Source of the DNA: an uncultured Roseicyclus sp.
GTDB taxonomy: Bacteria > Pseudomonadota > Alphaproteobacteria > Rhodobacterales > Rhodobacteraceae
NCBI GenBank assembly: GCA_947489665.1
Contig: CANLEH010000002.1
Location: forward strand, 1-64,000
Reading direction: 5' to 3'
DNA length: 64,000 bases
Shown here: positions 13,505 through 25,100 of the stretch, piece after piece
Numbering within the stretch: position 1 is the first letter of the stretch
How the letters are laid out: every line of letters begins with the position of its first letter
Made by a program: the position numbers and the translations under genes
Notes under the pieces: model-generated
What the model saw: the letters and a program-made list of their open reading frames with translations, nothing else
Told to the model about the DNA's origin: nothing
Databases searched by the model: none

Positions 13505-13710
13505 GGCAGGACCCCTTTCCTCGTGTGTGCTCTGTCAGCCGTGTCGTCTGTTGCGGTGCCCTTCGGAAGTTTTGAACCACAATTCGAACACGACACGGGT
13601 ATCAGAGCGCCACGATTGGTTCGATTCTTTGGACAATTTGCGTGCGGAAAGTGAATTGATTCTGTTCGAATTGAGGCGGCAGGAAAACCGCGGCCCTCAG
13701 GGCGCCGGTC

Positions 13711-14073
13711 TCAACGCTGTATCGCGAGGCGGCCCGGTCCATGGGCGGCCAGCATCAGGTAGCCGCCCGCGATGACCCAGTTCTTGAAGGCAATGGTCAT
13801 CTGCCAGGGATCGTCCATCAGGATGTGGAAGATACTGGTCACCACGCAATACCCCGCCGCCAGAATGCCCAATGGACGCGTGGCGACCCCCAGCGCAATG
13901 CCAATCCCGGCAATGGTCGTGAACGCGGCGGCGGGCCAGATCATCCAGCCGGGCAGGGCAGCCAGCGCCAGAAGCGCTTGCGCCTCGGACGGGGAGGCAA
14001 CTTTCTGAACCGTTCCCGCAACCATCAGCGCCGCAAGAAGCAAGCGCCCGGCAAGGGCCAGTCCGTCAGCCAC
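13711..14073 (-). CDS. DoxX family membrane protein
   Basis: This protein has about 120 residues with four transmembrane segments (GLALAGRLLLAALMVAGTVQKV, MIWPAAAFTTIAGIGIALGV, TRPLGILAAGYCVVTSIFHIL, KNWVIAGGYLMLAAHG), the DoxX pattern. I prefer the GTG at 14073, which overlaps the TGA of the preceding small gene and starts right before the first helix. An ATG at 14124 would extend it 17 residues back through that gene. It is the third gene of a probable gyrA operon. Its role is unknown. Confidence 0.65.
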   Translation of the reverse strand: MADGLALAGRLLLAALMVAGTVQKVASPSEAQALLALAALPGWMIWPAAAFTTIAGIGIALGVATRPLGILAAGYCVVTSIFHILMDDPWQMTIAFKNWVIAGGYLMLAAHGPGRLAIQR

Positions 14074-14265
14074 GTTTTTCGAGACTTTCGGCAATCCGCT
14101 CCAGCGCAGCAACCTGACGTTCATGTAACGCGATCTGGCGCTGTTGGTTGGTGGCAATCTGTTCGTTCGTCGCCTGCACGTTGCGCCCCCGGCGAAGGCC
14201 AAGCGCGAACATGATCGTCACAACGACGATGAACGCGAGGGCGGCATAGACAAGAACGTCCTCGC

Positions 14266-14269
<4 letters not shown>
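14066..14269 (-). CDS. Small membrane-anchored coiled-coil protein
   Basis: This encodes 67 residues. Residues 4-24 form one transmembrane helix ([21 protein letters not shown]) followed by RRGR. Residues 30-67 are a polar, probably coiled-coil tail ([31 protein letters not shown]). Its ATG overlaps the gyrA stop (ATGA), and its own stop overlaps the start of the DoxX gene, so the three genes look translationally coupled. I do not recognise the family. Confidence 0.7.
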
Positions 14270-17052
<2,783 letters not shown>

Positions 17053-17251
17053 AGTCTCGCCTGTCCGCTACGTTTTACGCTATATTTTGTTGCCGGTAGC
17101 ATACCGTGCCGCGACATAAGGTGCAATGGCACGGGCGTATTTTGGCAGCCCATCCTCACATTTGCTAACAAATTGTTTTCTTTGAATATTAACGATTCCA
17201 TAGCAGGCTGGTGGTCGGAACGGGAGGGCAACACAAAAGAGGTGCCGCAAA

Positions 17252-17515
17252 ATGACCGAGACCGAGCTGATGTTGAAAGGATACGGGCTGACCACCGCCG
17301 AGATGATTTACAGGATGCCAGACTACCAAAACGTGCTGAACACGTTTGTCTGGCAAGATTACGATCTCGCGCCTGATTACCCGAAATTATTTGAGTTCAT
17401 TGAATTCTGGCAGGACGAAATCGAAGGGCCGTTGCATACGGTCCGCTTCACCCACCGCAAGGTGATCGCGCCGGGTGAATGGCGCAATGTGACGGGTGAA
17501 TTCACGCTGCATTAA
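17252..17515 (+). CDS. Usg family protein
   Basis: This 87-residue protein matches the Usg family: LMLKGYGLTTAEMIYRMPDY, LNTFVWQDYDLAPDYPKL, LEFIEFW-like LFEFIEFWQDEIEGPLHTV, and the end FTHRKVIAPGEWRNVTGEF. The family is common in alphaproteobacteria and its biochemical role is not known. It is a single gene, divergent from gyrA and convergent with ocd. Confidence 0.85.
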   Translation: MTETELMLKGYGLTTAEMIYRMPDYQNVLNTFVWQDYDLAPDYPKLFEFIEFWQDEIEGPLHTVRFTHRKVIAPGEWRNVTGEFTLH

Positions 17516-17543
17516 ATGCCGCGGAAAACTGCAGGTTTCAGTA

Positions 17544-17563
17544 CGGATTTCTGCAGAAATCCG
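17544..17563. terminator. 20-bp perfect palindrome between convergent genes
   Basis: CGGATTTCTG is followed directly by its reverse complement. It sits 29 bases after the usg stop and 6 bases before the ocd stop, so a bidirectional terminator or mRNA-end hairpin is likely. It lacks a clean T run. Confidence 0.5.
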
Positions 17564-17568
17564 CGCGC

Positions 17569-18627
17569 CTAATCCAAGGGCCGCGCCCGCTGAACCATCC
17601 CGAACAGGTCGCGGGGATCGTCGGGGTCTGCCAGCATATCCAGCCGGTCGTACATCCCGTGCCGCTCCAACGCATCGCGCACATAGCGCAGGGCGCTGAA
17701 ATCCTCGGTCGCAAACCCCACGCTATCGAACAGAGTGATCTGGCGCGCGTCGCGCCGCCCCTCCGCCTCGCCCCGGATCACCTGCCACAACTCCGTCACC
17801 GGGTGATCCTCGGGCAGGGCCTGTATCTCCCCCTCGATCCGCGTCTGGGGCGGGTATTCCACGAAAATGTCAGACCTTAGAAGAATATCCCGATGCAACT
17901 CCGTCTTGCCCGGACAATCCCCGCCAATCGCGTTCACATGCACGCCTGCGCCGACCATATTGTCGGTCAGGATCGTGGCATATTGCTTGTCCGCCGTGCA
18001 GGTCGTGATGATCTGCGCGCCTTCCACCGCCTCTTCCGGCGATCCGCACGCCACAACCTCCAGCCCGGAGCCCTCAAGGTTCCGGACCGCCTTCTCCGTT
18101 GCGCCCGCATCGATGTCATAGAGCCGCACCGTCTCCACCCCGCACACCGCCTTGAACGCCAGGCACTGAAACTCCGACTGCGCGCCATTGCCGATCATCG
18201 CCATGACGGTCGCACCCTTGGGCGCCAGATGCTTCGCCACCATCGCGCTGGTCGCCGCCGTGCGCAGGGCCGTCAGAACCGTCATTTCCGACAACAGCAC
18301 CGGATAGCCCGTGTCCACATCCGCCAGCAGCCCAAAGGCTTGCACCGTCTGCAAGCCGTCACGCGTGTTCTTCGGATGCCCATTCACATATTTGAAGGCG
18401 TAGTGCGTCCCGTCCGAGGTCGGCATCAACTCGATCACCCCCTCCGGCGAATGCGCCGCCACGCGTGGGGTCTTGTCGAACAGCTCCCAGCGTTTGAAAT
18501 CGGCCTCGATGGCATCGGCCAGTTCCACCAGCATGCGCTCCAGCCCGATCTCGTGGATCAGGGCCATCATGTTGGCGACGGAAACGAAGGGCACAAAGGC
18601 GCGCTCTGAAGGCTTAGGCAGGTTCAT
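17569..18627 (-). CDS. ocd: Ornithine cyclodeaminase
   Basis: Ornithine cyclodeaminase converts L-ornithine to L-proline and ammonia with catalytic NAD. The 352-residue protein has the substrate region ELMPTSDGTHYAFKYVNGHP, LSEMTVLTALRTAATSAM, the Rossmann segment MAMIGNGAQSEFQCLAF with a following acidic residue in YDIDAG, and VHVNAIGGDCPGKTEL with the catalytic Asp. It follows arginase with an ATGA overlap, which makes a two-step route from arginine through ornithine to proline. Confidence 0.92.
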   Translation of the reverse strand: MNLPKPSERAFVPFVSVANMMALIHEIGLERMLVELADAIEADFKRWELFDKTPRVAAHSPEGVIELMPTSDGTHYAFKYVNGHPKNTRDGLQTVQAFGLLADVDTGYPVLLSEMTVLTALRTAATSAMVAKHLAPKGATVMAMIGNGAQSEFQCLAFKAVCGVETVRLYDIDAGATEKAVRNLEGSGLEVVACGSPEEAVEGAQIITTCTADKQYATILTDNMVGAGVHVNAIGGDCPGKTELHRDILLRSDIFVEYPPQTRIEGEIQALPEDHPVTELWQVIRGEAEGRRDARQITLFDSVGFATEDFSALRYVRDALERHGMYDRLDMLADPDDPRDLFGMVQRARPLD

Positions 18628-19559
18628 GCGGCAAATCCTCCGACGAAGGGGCGGGTGGGGCGGTCGAAGATCTTGCGCCCCATAAGCGATGCGACCAACT
18701 CAACCATCAGCGAGGCTGTGCGCCCGCGCTCGTCCAGGAACGGGTTCAACTCCACCAGGTCCAGCGACGTGACCAAGCCGCTTTCATGCAACATCTCCAT
18801 CACCAGATGCGCCTCGCGGTAGGTGGCTCCACCCGGCACCGTGGTGCCCACCGCCGGTGCTATAGATGGGTCGAGGAAATCGACATCGAACGACACATGC
18901 AGCGCGCCACCGGCCTCCGCCACGCGCGCCAGAAAGGCACGCAAGGGGGCCGCAATCCCGTGCTCGTCAATTGCACGCATGTCGTGCAAATCCACCGGCA
19001 AGCCGTCCAACGCCGCCCGCTCCGGCGCATCGACGGAACGCAGGCCCATCATGCATACATTCTCTTCCGGGATCGGGACAGGGACGCCCGGGAAGGCGTC
19101 AAATCCCGTCTGGCCCGTCACATAGGCCACCGGGCAGCCATGCAGATTGCCCGATGTCGTGGTCTCGGGCGTATTGAAATCGGTATGGGCATCCAGCCAC
19201 AGCAGGAATTGCGGGCGGTCTTGCGCCTTCGCGTGCGCCGCCACGCCTGCAACCGTTCCCATCGACAAGGCGTGATCGCCGCCCAGGAAAATTGGAAACC
19301 CCTCAGCCATGGCTGCCTCAGCGGCCCCCATCAGGGCCTCGGTCCATCCCACGGTCTCGGGCAGGGCATGCAATTGCGGATGCTCCGGCAGATCGTTCGG
19401 GGCAGGGGTGACATTTCCGGCATCGTGCACGGACACGCCCAAATCCCGCAGCGCCCCCGGCAGGCCCGCAACGCGGAATGCGTCCGGCCCCATCAGGCAG
19501 CCTTGCCGCGCCTTGCCGCAATCCATCGGCGCCCCAACCAATATGCAATCCTGTCTCAT
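18624..19559 (-). CDS. rocF: Arginase
   Basis: Arginase hydrolyses arginine to ornithine and urea using a binuclear manganese centre. The ureohydrolase metal motifs are all present: FLGGDHALSMG, LLWLDAHTDFN and SFDVDFLDPSIAPAVG. The protein has 311 residues from ATG 19559; a GTG at 19565 would add two. Its gene overlaps ocd by four bases. A divergent Lrp/AsnC regulator 117 bases away is the likely controller, probably responding to arginine or ornithine (inference). Confidence 0.94.
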   Translation of the reverse strand: MRQDCILVGAPMDCGKARQGCLMGPDAFRVAGLPGALRDLGVSVHDAGNVTPAPNDLPEHPQLHALPETVGWTEALMGAAEAAMAEGFPIFLGGDHALSMGTVAGVAAHAKAQDRPQFLLWLDAHTDFNTPETTTSGNLHGCPVAYVTGQTGFDAFPGVPVPIPEENVCMMGLRSVDAPERAALDGLPVDLHDMRAIDEHGIAAPLRAFLARVAEAGGALHVSFDVDFLDPSIAPAVGTTVPGGATYREAHLVMEMLHESGLVTSLDLVELNPFLDERGRTASLMVELVASLMGRKIFDRPTRPFVGGFAA

Positions 19560-19626
19560 CGCCACATCCGCTCTGTTCCGTTTTGCCGATCATCCGCGCA
19601 TGTTGAGGGGTAGTTAAGCATCCATA

Positions 19627-19654
19627 TTGCACAATTCGCGCGCAGATCATGCAA
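19627..19654. promoter_or_regulatory. Inverted repeat in the arginase-lrp intergenic region
   Basis: TTGCA (19627-19631) and TGCAA (19650-19654) flank a GC-rich centre between the divergent genes. On the minus strand TTGCAT and TGCAAT are 17 bases apart, so the arms could also be the arginase -35 and -10 elements, which would let a regulator compete with RNA polymerase. Confidence 0.4.
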
Positions 19655-19676
19655 AACGGTGCTATAGACTGCCGAT

Positions 19677-20111
19677 ATGGATGAAATTGACCGAACCCTC
19701 CTATCCGCTTTGCGCCGCGATGGCCGGGCCTCCCTCTCGGATCTGGCGGCGACGCTTGGCGTTACACGTGCAACCGTGCGGGCCCGGATCGAAAAACTGG
19801 AACTGCGCGGCGTGATCCGCGGCTATACCGTGCAGACCGCGCAAGACCTTGTGGATGCGCCGGTCCGCGGTCTGATGATGCTGGCCATCTCTGGGCCGGG
19901 GGCCGAGCGGGTGATGCACCGGCTGACGGGCCATGCGGCCGTCAAGCAGGTGCATTCGACAAACGGCAAATGGGATCTGATTGCCGAGATCGGAACCGAA
20001 ACCTTGGAAGAGTTCGACCGCACCCTGTTCGACATCCGCCGCATCGACGGGGTGGAAACGTCTGAAACCAGTCTGCTCTTGAACAGCCGCAAAGGCGGGC
20101 GACGCACTTAA
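19677..20111 (+). CDS. Lrp/AsnC family transcriptional regulator
   Basis: This is a 144-residue feast/famine regulator. The N-terminal helix-turn-helix (about 1-55) reads MDEIDRTLLSALRRDGR and LAATLGVTRATVRARIEKLE. The C-terminal RAM ligand domain (about 65-140) follows, with VKQVHSTNGKWDLIAEIG. It is divergent from the arginase-ocd operon, which it probably controls in response to an amino acid (inference from position and family). Its TAA stop shares the four bases TTAA with the stop of the convergent dsbB. Confidence 0.9.
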   Translation: MDEIDRTLLSALRRDGRASLSDLAATLGVTRATVRARIEKLELRGVIRGYTVQTAQDLVDAPVRGLMMLAISGPGAERVMHRLTGHAAVKQVHSTNGKWDLIAEIGTETLEEFDRTLFDIRRIDGVETSETSLLLNSRKGGRRT

Positions 20112-20584
20112 GCGGGTCGACGCGCGGCCATCACCCAGATCGCCGCCAAGACCAGGCACGCAAGCCCGTTCCACGACGCCATGCTCAGGCCCAGGAATTC
20201 CCACGCGACTTCGTTGCATAGGACGAGCTGCGGCCCGCTTGTGGTGTCGAACAGGTCCTCAACGCTCATCGCCCCCAAATCCTGCGCCGCAGAGGCGCCG
20301 CAAACCTGCGGCCCGTCCCACCATGCCCGCTCCACCCCCGTGTGCAGCAGGGCAAGCCCGGCCCCGACCAACGCCGTCGCAGCACCAAGCCAGGCGAGGA
20401 TTGCATGGGGGATCACGACACCAACAACCGACAGCACAATCGCGATCCGGTGCGGCCAGCGTTGCCACAGGCACATCGCACAGGGCAGCAAGCCCACAAC
20501 ATACTGGAAGTAGAGCGCACCCAGAAACAGGCCAAGCGACCCAAGCCCCGCAATCGCGATCAGATGTCTGCGCGTCAACGTCAC
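20108..20584 (-). CDS. dsbB: Disulfide bond formation protein DsbB
   Basis: DsbB reoxidises periplasmic thiol oxidases and passes electrons to quinone. The 158-residue membrane protein has four transmembrane segments. The first periplasmic redox pair is in LLPCAMCLWQRWPH, and the second pair is formed by the cysteines of QVCGAS and LVLCNEV. I start at GTG 20584, which overlaps the TGA of the upstream gene (GTGA) and begins just before the first helix. Longer reading frames extend into that gene and are not DsbB-like. Confidence 0.9.
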   Translation of the reverse strand: MTLTRRHLIAIAGLGSLGLFLGALYFQYVVGLLPCAMCLWQRWPHRIAIVLSVVGVVIPHAILAWLGAATALVGAGLALLHTGVERAWWDGPQVCGASAAQDLGAMSVEDLFDTTSGPQLVLCNEVAWEFLGLSMASWNGLACLVLAAIWVMAARRPA

Positions 20585-21159
20585 AGGAACCTCAATACAT
20601 AGAAGCCGCCCACAAGCAGGAGGCAAAACAGAATGAACATCAACCCAAGGCGCTTCTCGATGAAATCGCGGATCGGCTCCCCGAATTTCCACAACAGACC
20701 GGCAACGATGAAGAACCGCAATCCGCGCGCGACGATAGACGTGATGATGAACGTCCCCAGCGGCATGCCTGTCCATCCCGACATGATCGTGATGACCTTG
20801 TAGGGGAAGGGGGTCAGCCCGGCGATCAGGACAGCCCAGAAGCCCACGCCATTAAAGCGTTCGTTGAATTCCTCGATCCGTTCCAACTTGCCGAGCGATT
20901 CAAAGATCGGCCGTCCGATTTCCTCAAAGGCAAAGGCCCCAATGGCATAGCCCAAAAGCCCGCCAAGGACCGATGAGATCAGGCAGACACCCGCAATGAC
21001 CCAGGCCTTTTTCGGGCGCGCCAGGATCATCGGGATCATCAGGACATCAGGCGGGATCGGAAAGACCGAGCTTTCGGCAAAACTGACAATGGCCAGGACC
21101 CACAGCGCGTGGCGATGCCCAGCAAATCCCATCACCCAGTCATAAAGGCGGCGTAGCAT
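20581..21159 (-). CDS. YqaA/DedA-type (SNARE-associated) membrane protein
   Basis: This 192-residue integral membrane protein belongs to the YqaA branch of the DedA/VTT family. Signatures are VSFAESSVFPIPPDVLMIPMI near the N-terminus, GGLLGYAIGAFAFEEIGRP, the Pro/Gly motif AGLTPFPYKVITIMSGW, and two C-terminal transmembrane segments. DedA proteins act in envelope lipid homeostasis, some as undecaprenyl-phosphate or phospholipid transporters; the exact role here is not known. It is coupled to dsbB by a GTGA overlap. Confidence 0.85.
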   Translation of the reverse strand: MLRRLYDWVMGFAGHRHALWVLAIVSFAESSVFPIPPDVLMIPMILARPKKAWVIAGVCLISSVLGGLLGYAIGAFAFEEIGRPIFESLGKLERIEEFNERFNGVGFWAVLIAGLTPFPYKVITIMSGWTGMPLGTFIITSIVARGLRFFIVAGLLWKFGEPIRDFIEKRLGLMFILFCLLLVGGFYVLRFL

Positions 21160-21278
21160 AATGTGTGTGTCCTGCTCGAAACGTTTTGCGATGGGTGCCG
21201 CATCGCCGCGCGACGGTCAAGGCAGGCCCGCCGCCCGTTGACGCCGCCCGCAGGCGGAGGTAAGCGACAGTCCACTGG

Positions 21279-21363
21279 GCCCGAGTGGCGGAATTGGTAG
21301 ACGCAGGGGATTCAAAATCCCCCGCCGCAAGGCTTGTCGGTTCGAGTCCGACCTCGGGTACCA
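21279..21363 (+). tRNA. tRNA-Leu (CAA)
   Basis: This is an 85-base class II tRNA with a long variable arm. The acceptor GCCCGAG pairs with CTCGGGT, the anticodon loop TTCAAAA gives CAA, the T arm has GGTTCGAGTCC, and CCA is encoded. No integrase or duplicated 3' end is seen nearby. Confidence 0.96.
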
Positions 21364-22144
21364 GCCCATCCTCCAAGCGATTGACCGCCGATACGCCCTA
21401 AGGGGCAAATCTCCGTTTTCCACCCTAGGTATGATGAAGGGGTGCGATTCGCGCCGCGGATAGGCGAAGAGGGCTTTTGATGACCATGGACCTGTCTAAA
21501 AGAACAGGTTTTGAATTGTGGCGATTTTCAGTCGGAGAGACAGACTGTTTCCGTAACGTAAGTTAACGTTTGTTTCCAATTCTTTGACAATCCTGCAGAT
21601 TAACCATAACCGCTAACCAAGGGTTGTCGGTGAACGCTAAGAAAACAAAGCGATTTCAACTTCAAGTGGCCTCAACACTCGGCGGTTCTCTTTCAAATTG
21701 CGAAACAATCCGACCCAGTCTTGGCCCGCCCCCGCACCATCTTCGCCGTTGATCTGCCGCATTTGTGACGCGTTTGCGGAAATTTTCTCTTCAAATGCAT
21801 TCAAGTTTTCCGCTATCCCCATCTCAGCCCAACTGGGGGGCGATGTCTGCAAATAGGCCACGGGGGCGGCCGCACACGATTGATCGCACAGGAATAGTGC
21901 GGGAGGGGTGTAGCCGTTGTGTTTTGGGTCAGTACGACTCAAACGGTTTACGTAACGCGTCTTTGTGCCGTGCGAGCGGCATGTGGATGGCTGCCTGTTG
22001 CGGGTGAATGACCCGCCCCTCTCCTTCCAGTGTTGGATTACGTGCGCGGTCGCCCTTGGCCTTTTAGCCATCGCGATCAGTTGACTGTGATTTTACCCGC
22101 ACGGCGGGCGTGTCGGCGTTTGGCTGGCTATAGGAGAGTGCGAG
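21364..22144. other. Long intergenic region before the RTX/Hint gene
   Basis: These 780 bases separate tRNA-Leu from the giant RTX gene and have lower GC than their surroundings. A TTGACA (21584-21589) followed 17 bases on by TAACCG may be a plus-strand promoter. Three AACC repeats (21603-21618) overlap it. GTAACG and GTTAACG motifs lie at 21553-21569. AGGAGAG (22132-22138) is a good ribosome-binding site for ATG 22145. One weak small reading frame is listed separately. I see no RNA gene or mobile element. Confidence 0.4.
21637..21822 (-). CDS. Candidate small protein, uncertain
   Basis: This reading frame would encode 61 residues starting MGIAENLNAFEEKISANASQ and ending LEVEIALFS. The composition looks protein-like (mixed charged and hydrophobic residues), but there is no good ribosome-binding site and no recognisable family. 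A longer form back to 22071 is Arg/Pro-rich and unlikely. It may be chance. Confidence 0.25.
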   Translation of the reverse strand: MGIAENLNAFEEKISANASQMRQINGEDGAGAGQDWVGLFRNLKENRRVLRPLEVEIALFS

Positions 22145-25100
22145 ATGACCAATTTTAATGAGCCGCTGAACCTCAAGGCGTTGATCGGGCTATGGGATTT
22201 CAATTCCGGCAACGAGCTGGCAGATACCGGCCTCGATGATGGGATCGCCCAGAATGGTAGCACCACCGACGGCAATGGTACGGCGCCCTCTTTCTCCAAT
22301 GGCCAGTTGATTGTTGGGGCTGGAACGAACTCCAGCCCGACCGTATTTGACGTCGATGCCAATAGCGGCTCATCCGCCGATGACGAGCAATTCAATCTCG
22401 ACCGCGGCACGCTCGAAGTTCAGTTCACTCAAAGCGCGCATTCCGGCTCGTCTGAAGACGTTGTTCTGTCACGCGGCGAGAAGCAGATCGACGAAGATGA
22501 TGAAGGGTTCTTTGAGATCCGGGTCACGCAGGACGGCCAGGTGCAGTCCTACCACAATACCAACGACGGCGATGCGGTGGCGTTTTTGTGCACCTCGTCC
22601 GGATTCTTTTCTCCCGGCGATCTGATCAACGTGAAATACGCGTTTGACGTGGATACCGGCGCCACTCTGACCGTTGAGAATATTACCACCGGTGAAACAG
22701 AAGTTCTGACCGAAGATGTGACCGGCCTGACCTTCGACCTGACGGACGACGATGACGAGGAATTCACCTTTGGCGCCCGCGAAAGCAACGATGGCTCCTA
22801 CGACAAGGAATTCCAGGGCGCCATCGACTACGTTGCGCTCTACACCACCGATCCAACCATCGACCCCAATGGCGCAGTTGACGGTGAAGCATCTGGCGAG
22901 CTGATGGAGCTTGGCTATGACGATGCCAATGCACCGACGAACCAGGGCGGTGACATGATCACCACCGGCGACGACACGATCTTCGGCAATGGCGGCGACG
23001 ACACGATCGATGGCGATGCGGGCGACGATCTGATCTACGGCGACAGCGGCACCGATGGTGCTGTGCGCGAAGTGTTCCAGTGGGACGAGCAGCCTGACTT
23101 CGGCGACAATGTCGATGCGTCGGGATTCACCCAAAATACCGGCTCCGCCAATGTCACTTTCTCGATTGACGCGTTCAACGGTGACCACAATCAGTACGAG
23201 ACCAACACGCAAAACGTGGCCGGTCTCAGCGATCCGGCGGTCAGCGCGACGTCTTCGTTCGAAAGCCTGTTGGACGAAGAGGGCGACACCGCAGCCTACA
23301 GCTGGGAATCCGACACACCGCTTCAGGATGTGACTTTCCGTATCAACGACATTGACGGTGACGGGGTCGTTCGGGTGCGGGCCACAGACGAATTCGGAAA
23401 CCCCGTCGAAGTCGTGCTGTCCGACGCCGGAAGCGGCCTTGCACTCTCCAACAGTGATGGCGTTCCTGGCAACGACACGGCAACCAGCATCGACAGCAAC
23501 TACACCAACGACGCCTCTGCCGAGCATTCCGTCCTTGTGACAATTCCCGGTCCGGTGAGCAGCTGGGAAGTCATCCATGTTCAGGATGGTGACAACGACT
23601 CTGGCATCAACTTCACCGACATCGAATTTGATGCAGGCGTTCCATTCGGCGCGCCCGGTGATGACGTCATTAGCGGCGGAGAAGGCGACGATACCATCTT
23701 TGGTGAGGATGGTGACGATACCATTACCGCAGGCGCAGGCGATGATGTGACCGGCGGGTCGGGCGATGATCTGATCGTCGTTGATGCCGACGAGATCGAC
23801 GGCGCAGGCACCAAGACAGGTGCAATCAACGTCGACGGCTCGAGCGAAGGCACCGATAATGACACGCTCGACCTGTCCGGCTACGAGCAATTCCGCAATC
23901 TCAATGAAACCGCAGACCCTGACGGAAATTCGACCTCGGGTGATGTCGAAGTGCTGAATGGCGATGGCGATTGGATCCCGGTGACCTTCGCCGAGATCGA
24001 AAACCTGATCCTGCCCACCAATCCCGATGGCGTGGTTGACGGCGAAGAGTTCGGTGAGCTGATGGGCCCCGGCTACAACGACGGCAATCTGCCCACTGAT
24101 GGCGGCGGCGACCAGATCGACGGCGACGATGGCGACGATGATGTCATCGAAGGCAATGGCGGCGATGACACGATCAACGCAGGCCAAGGCTCCGACACCG
24201 TGTCGGGCGGCACCGGCGACGACGTGATCGAAGGCGGCGCTTCGCCCGATGGCGATGACCTGTCCGGTGACGAAGGCAATGACACCGTTCTTGGCGGCGG
24301 CGGCGATGACACCATCGACGGCGGCGAAGGCGACGATGTGCTCGACGGCGGCGCGGATGATGACGACATCACCGGCGGTGACGGCAATGACAGCGTCATT
24401 GGCGGTGGCGGCAACGACACCATCGACACCTCCGGATCCGAAAACCTGCTCGACAGCGGCTGGCCCGGCTACGGCCCGATCCCGCCTGTGGCGCCGGACG
24501 CGGACCCCGACAATGACAAGGACACTGTTTTTGCGGGTGAGGGCGATGATGTCGTCACCACAGGCGATGATGCGGACGTGGTTGATGCAGGCACCGGCAA
24601 CGACACCGTCGATGCAGGTATCGACAACGACAGCGTGATCGGCGGCCAGGGCGAAGACCTGATCATCGGTGGCGAAGGTGCTGACACTCTGCTGGGTGGT
24701 CAGGACGACGACACAATCTTTGGTGGCCTGGAAACCCCGGCACCCGATGGCGTCAACCTTGCCGACGATGGCTTCGGTGCTCCGTTCGGACCCGATCCGC
24801 TGACCGACAACAACAACGACAGCATCGACGGCGGTGCCGGCAACGACCTGATCTTCGGTCAGGACGATGACGACACCATCACCGGCGGCACCGGCAACGA
24901 CACCATCGATGGCGGCGTGGACAACGACGACATCTCCGGCGGTGCTGGCAACGACAGCCTGCTCGGCGATCACGGCGATGACTCGATCCAGGGCAACTTC
25001 GGCGACGACACGCTGGAAGGTGGCCGCGGCAACGACACGCTGGAAGGCAATGGCGATGACGACCTGATCCTCGGCGGCGCCGGCGACAGCATCATCGGCG

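Noticed and set aside
21279-21363. tRNA-Leu as a genomic-island insertion site next to the RTX gene
   Set aside because: No repeated tRNA 3' end or integrase is found, so only the low-GC spacer follows.
22469-24973. An 834-residue open frame antisense to the RTX gene, and others like it to 28468
   Set aside because: Repetitive GAT/GGC codons produce long open antisense frames (Val/Ile/Ala-rich). They mirror the RTX repeats and lack start signals.
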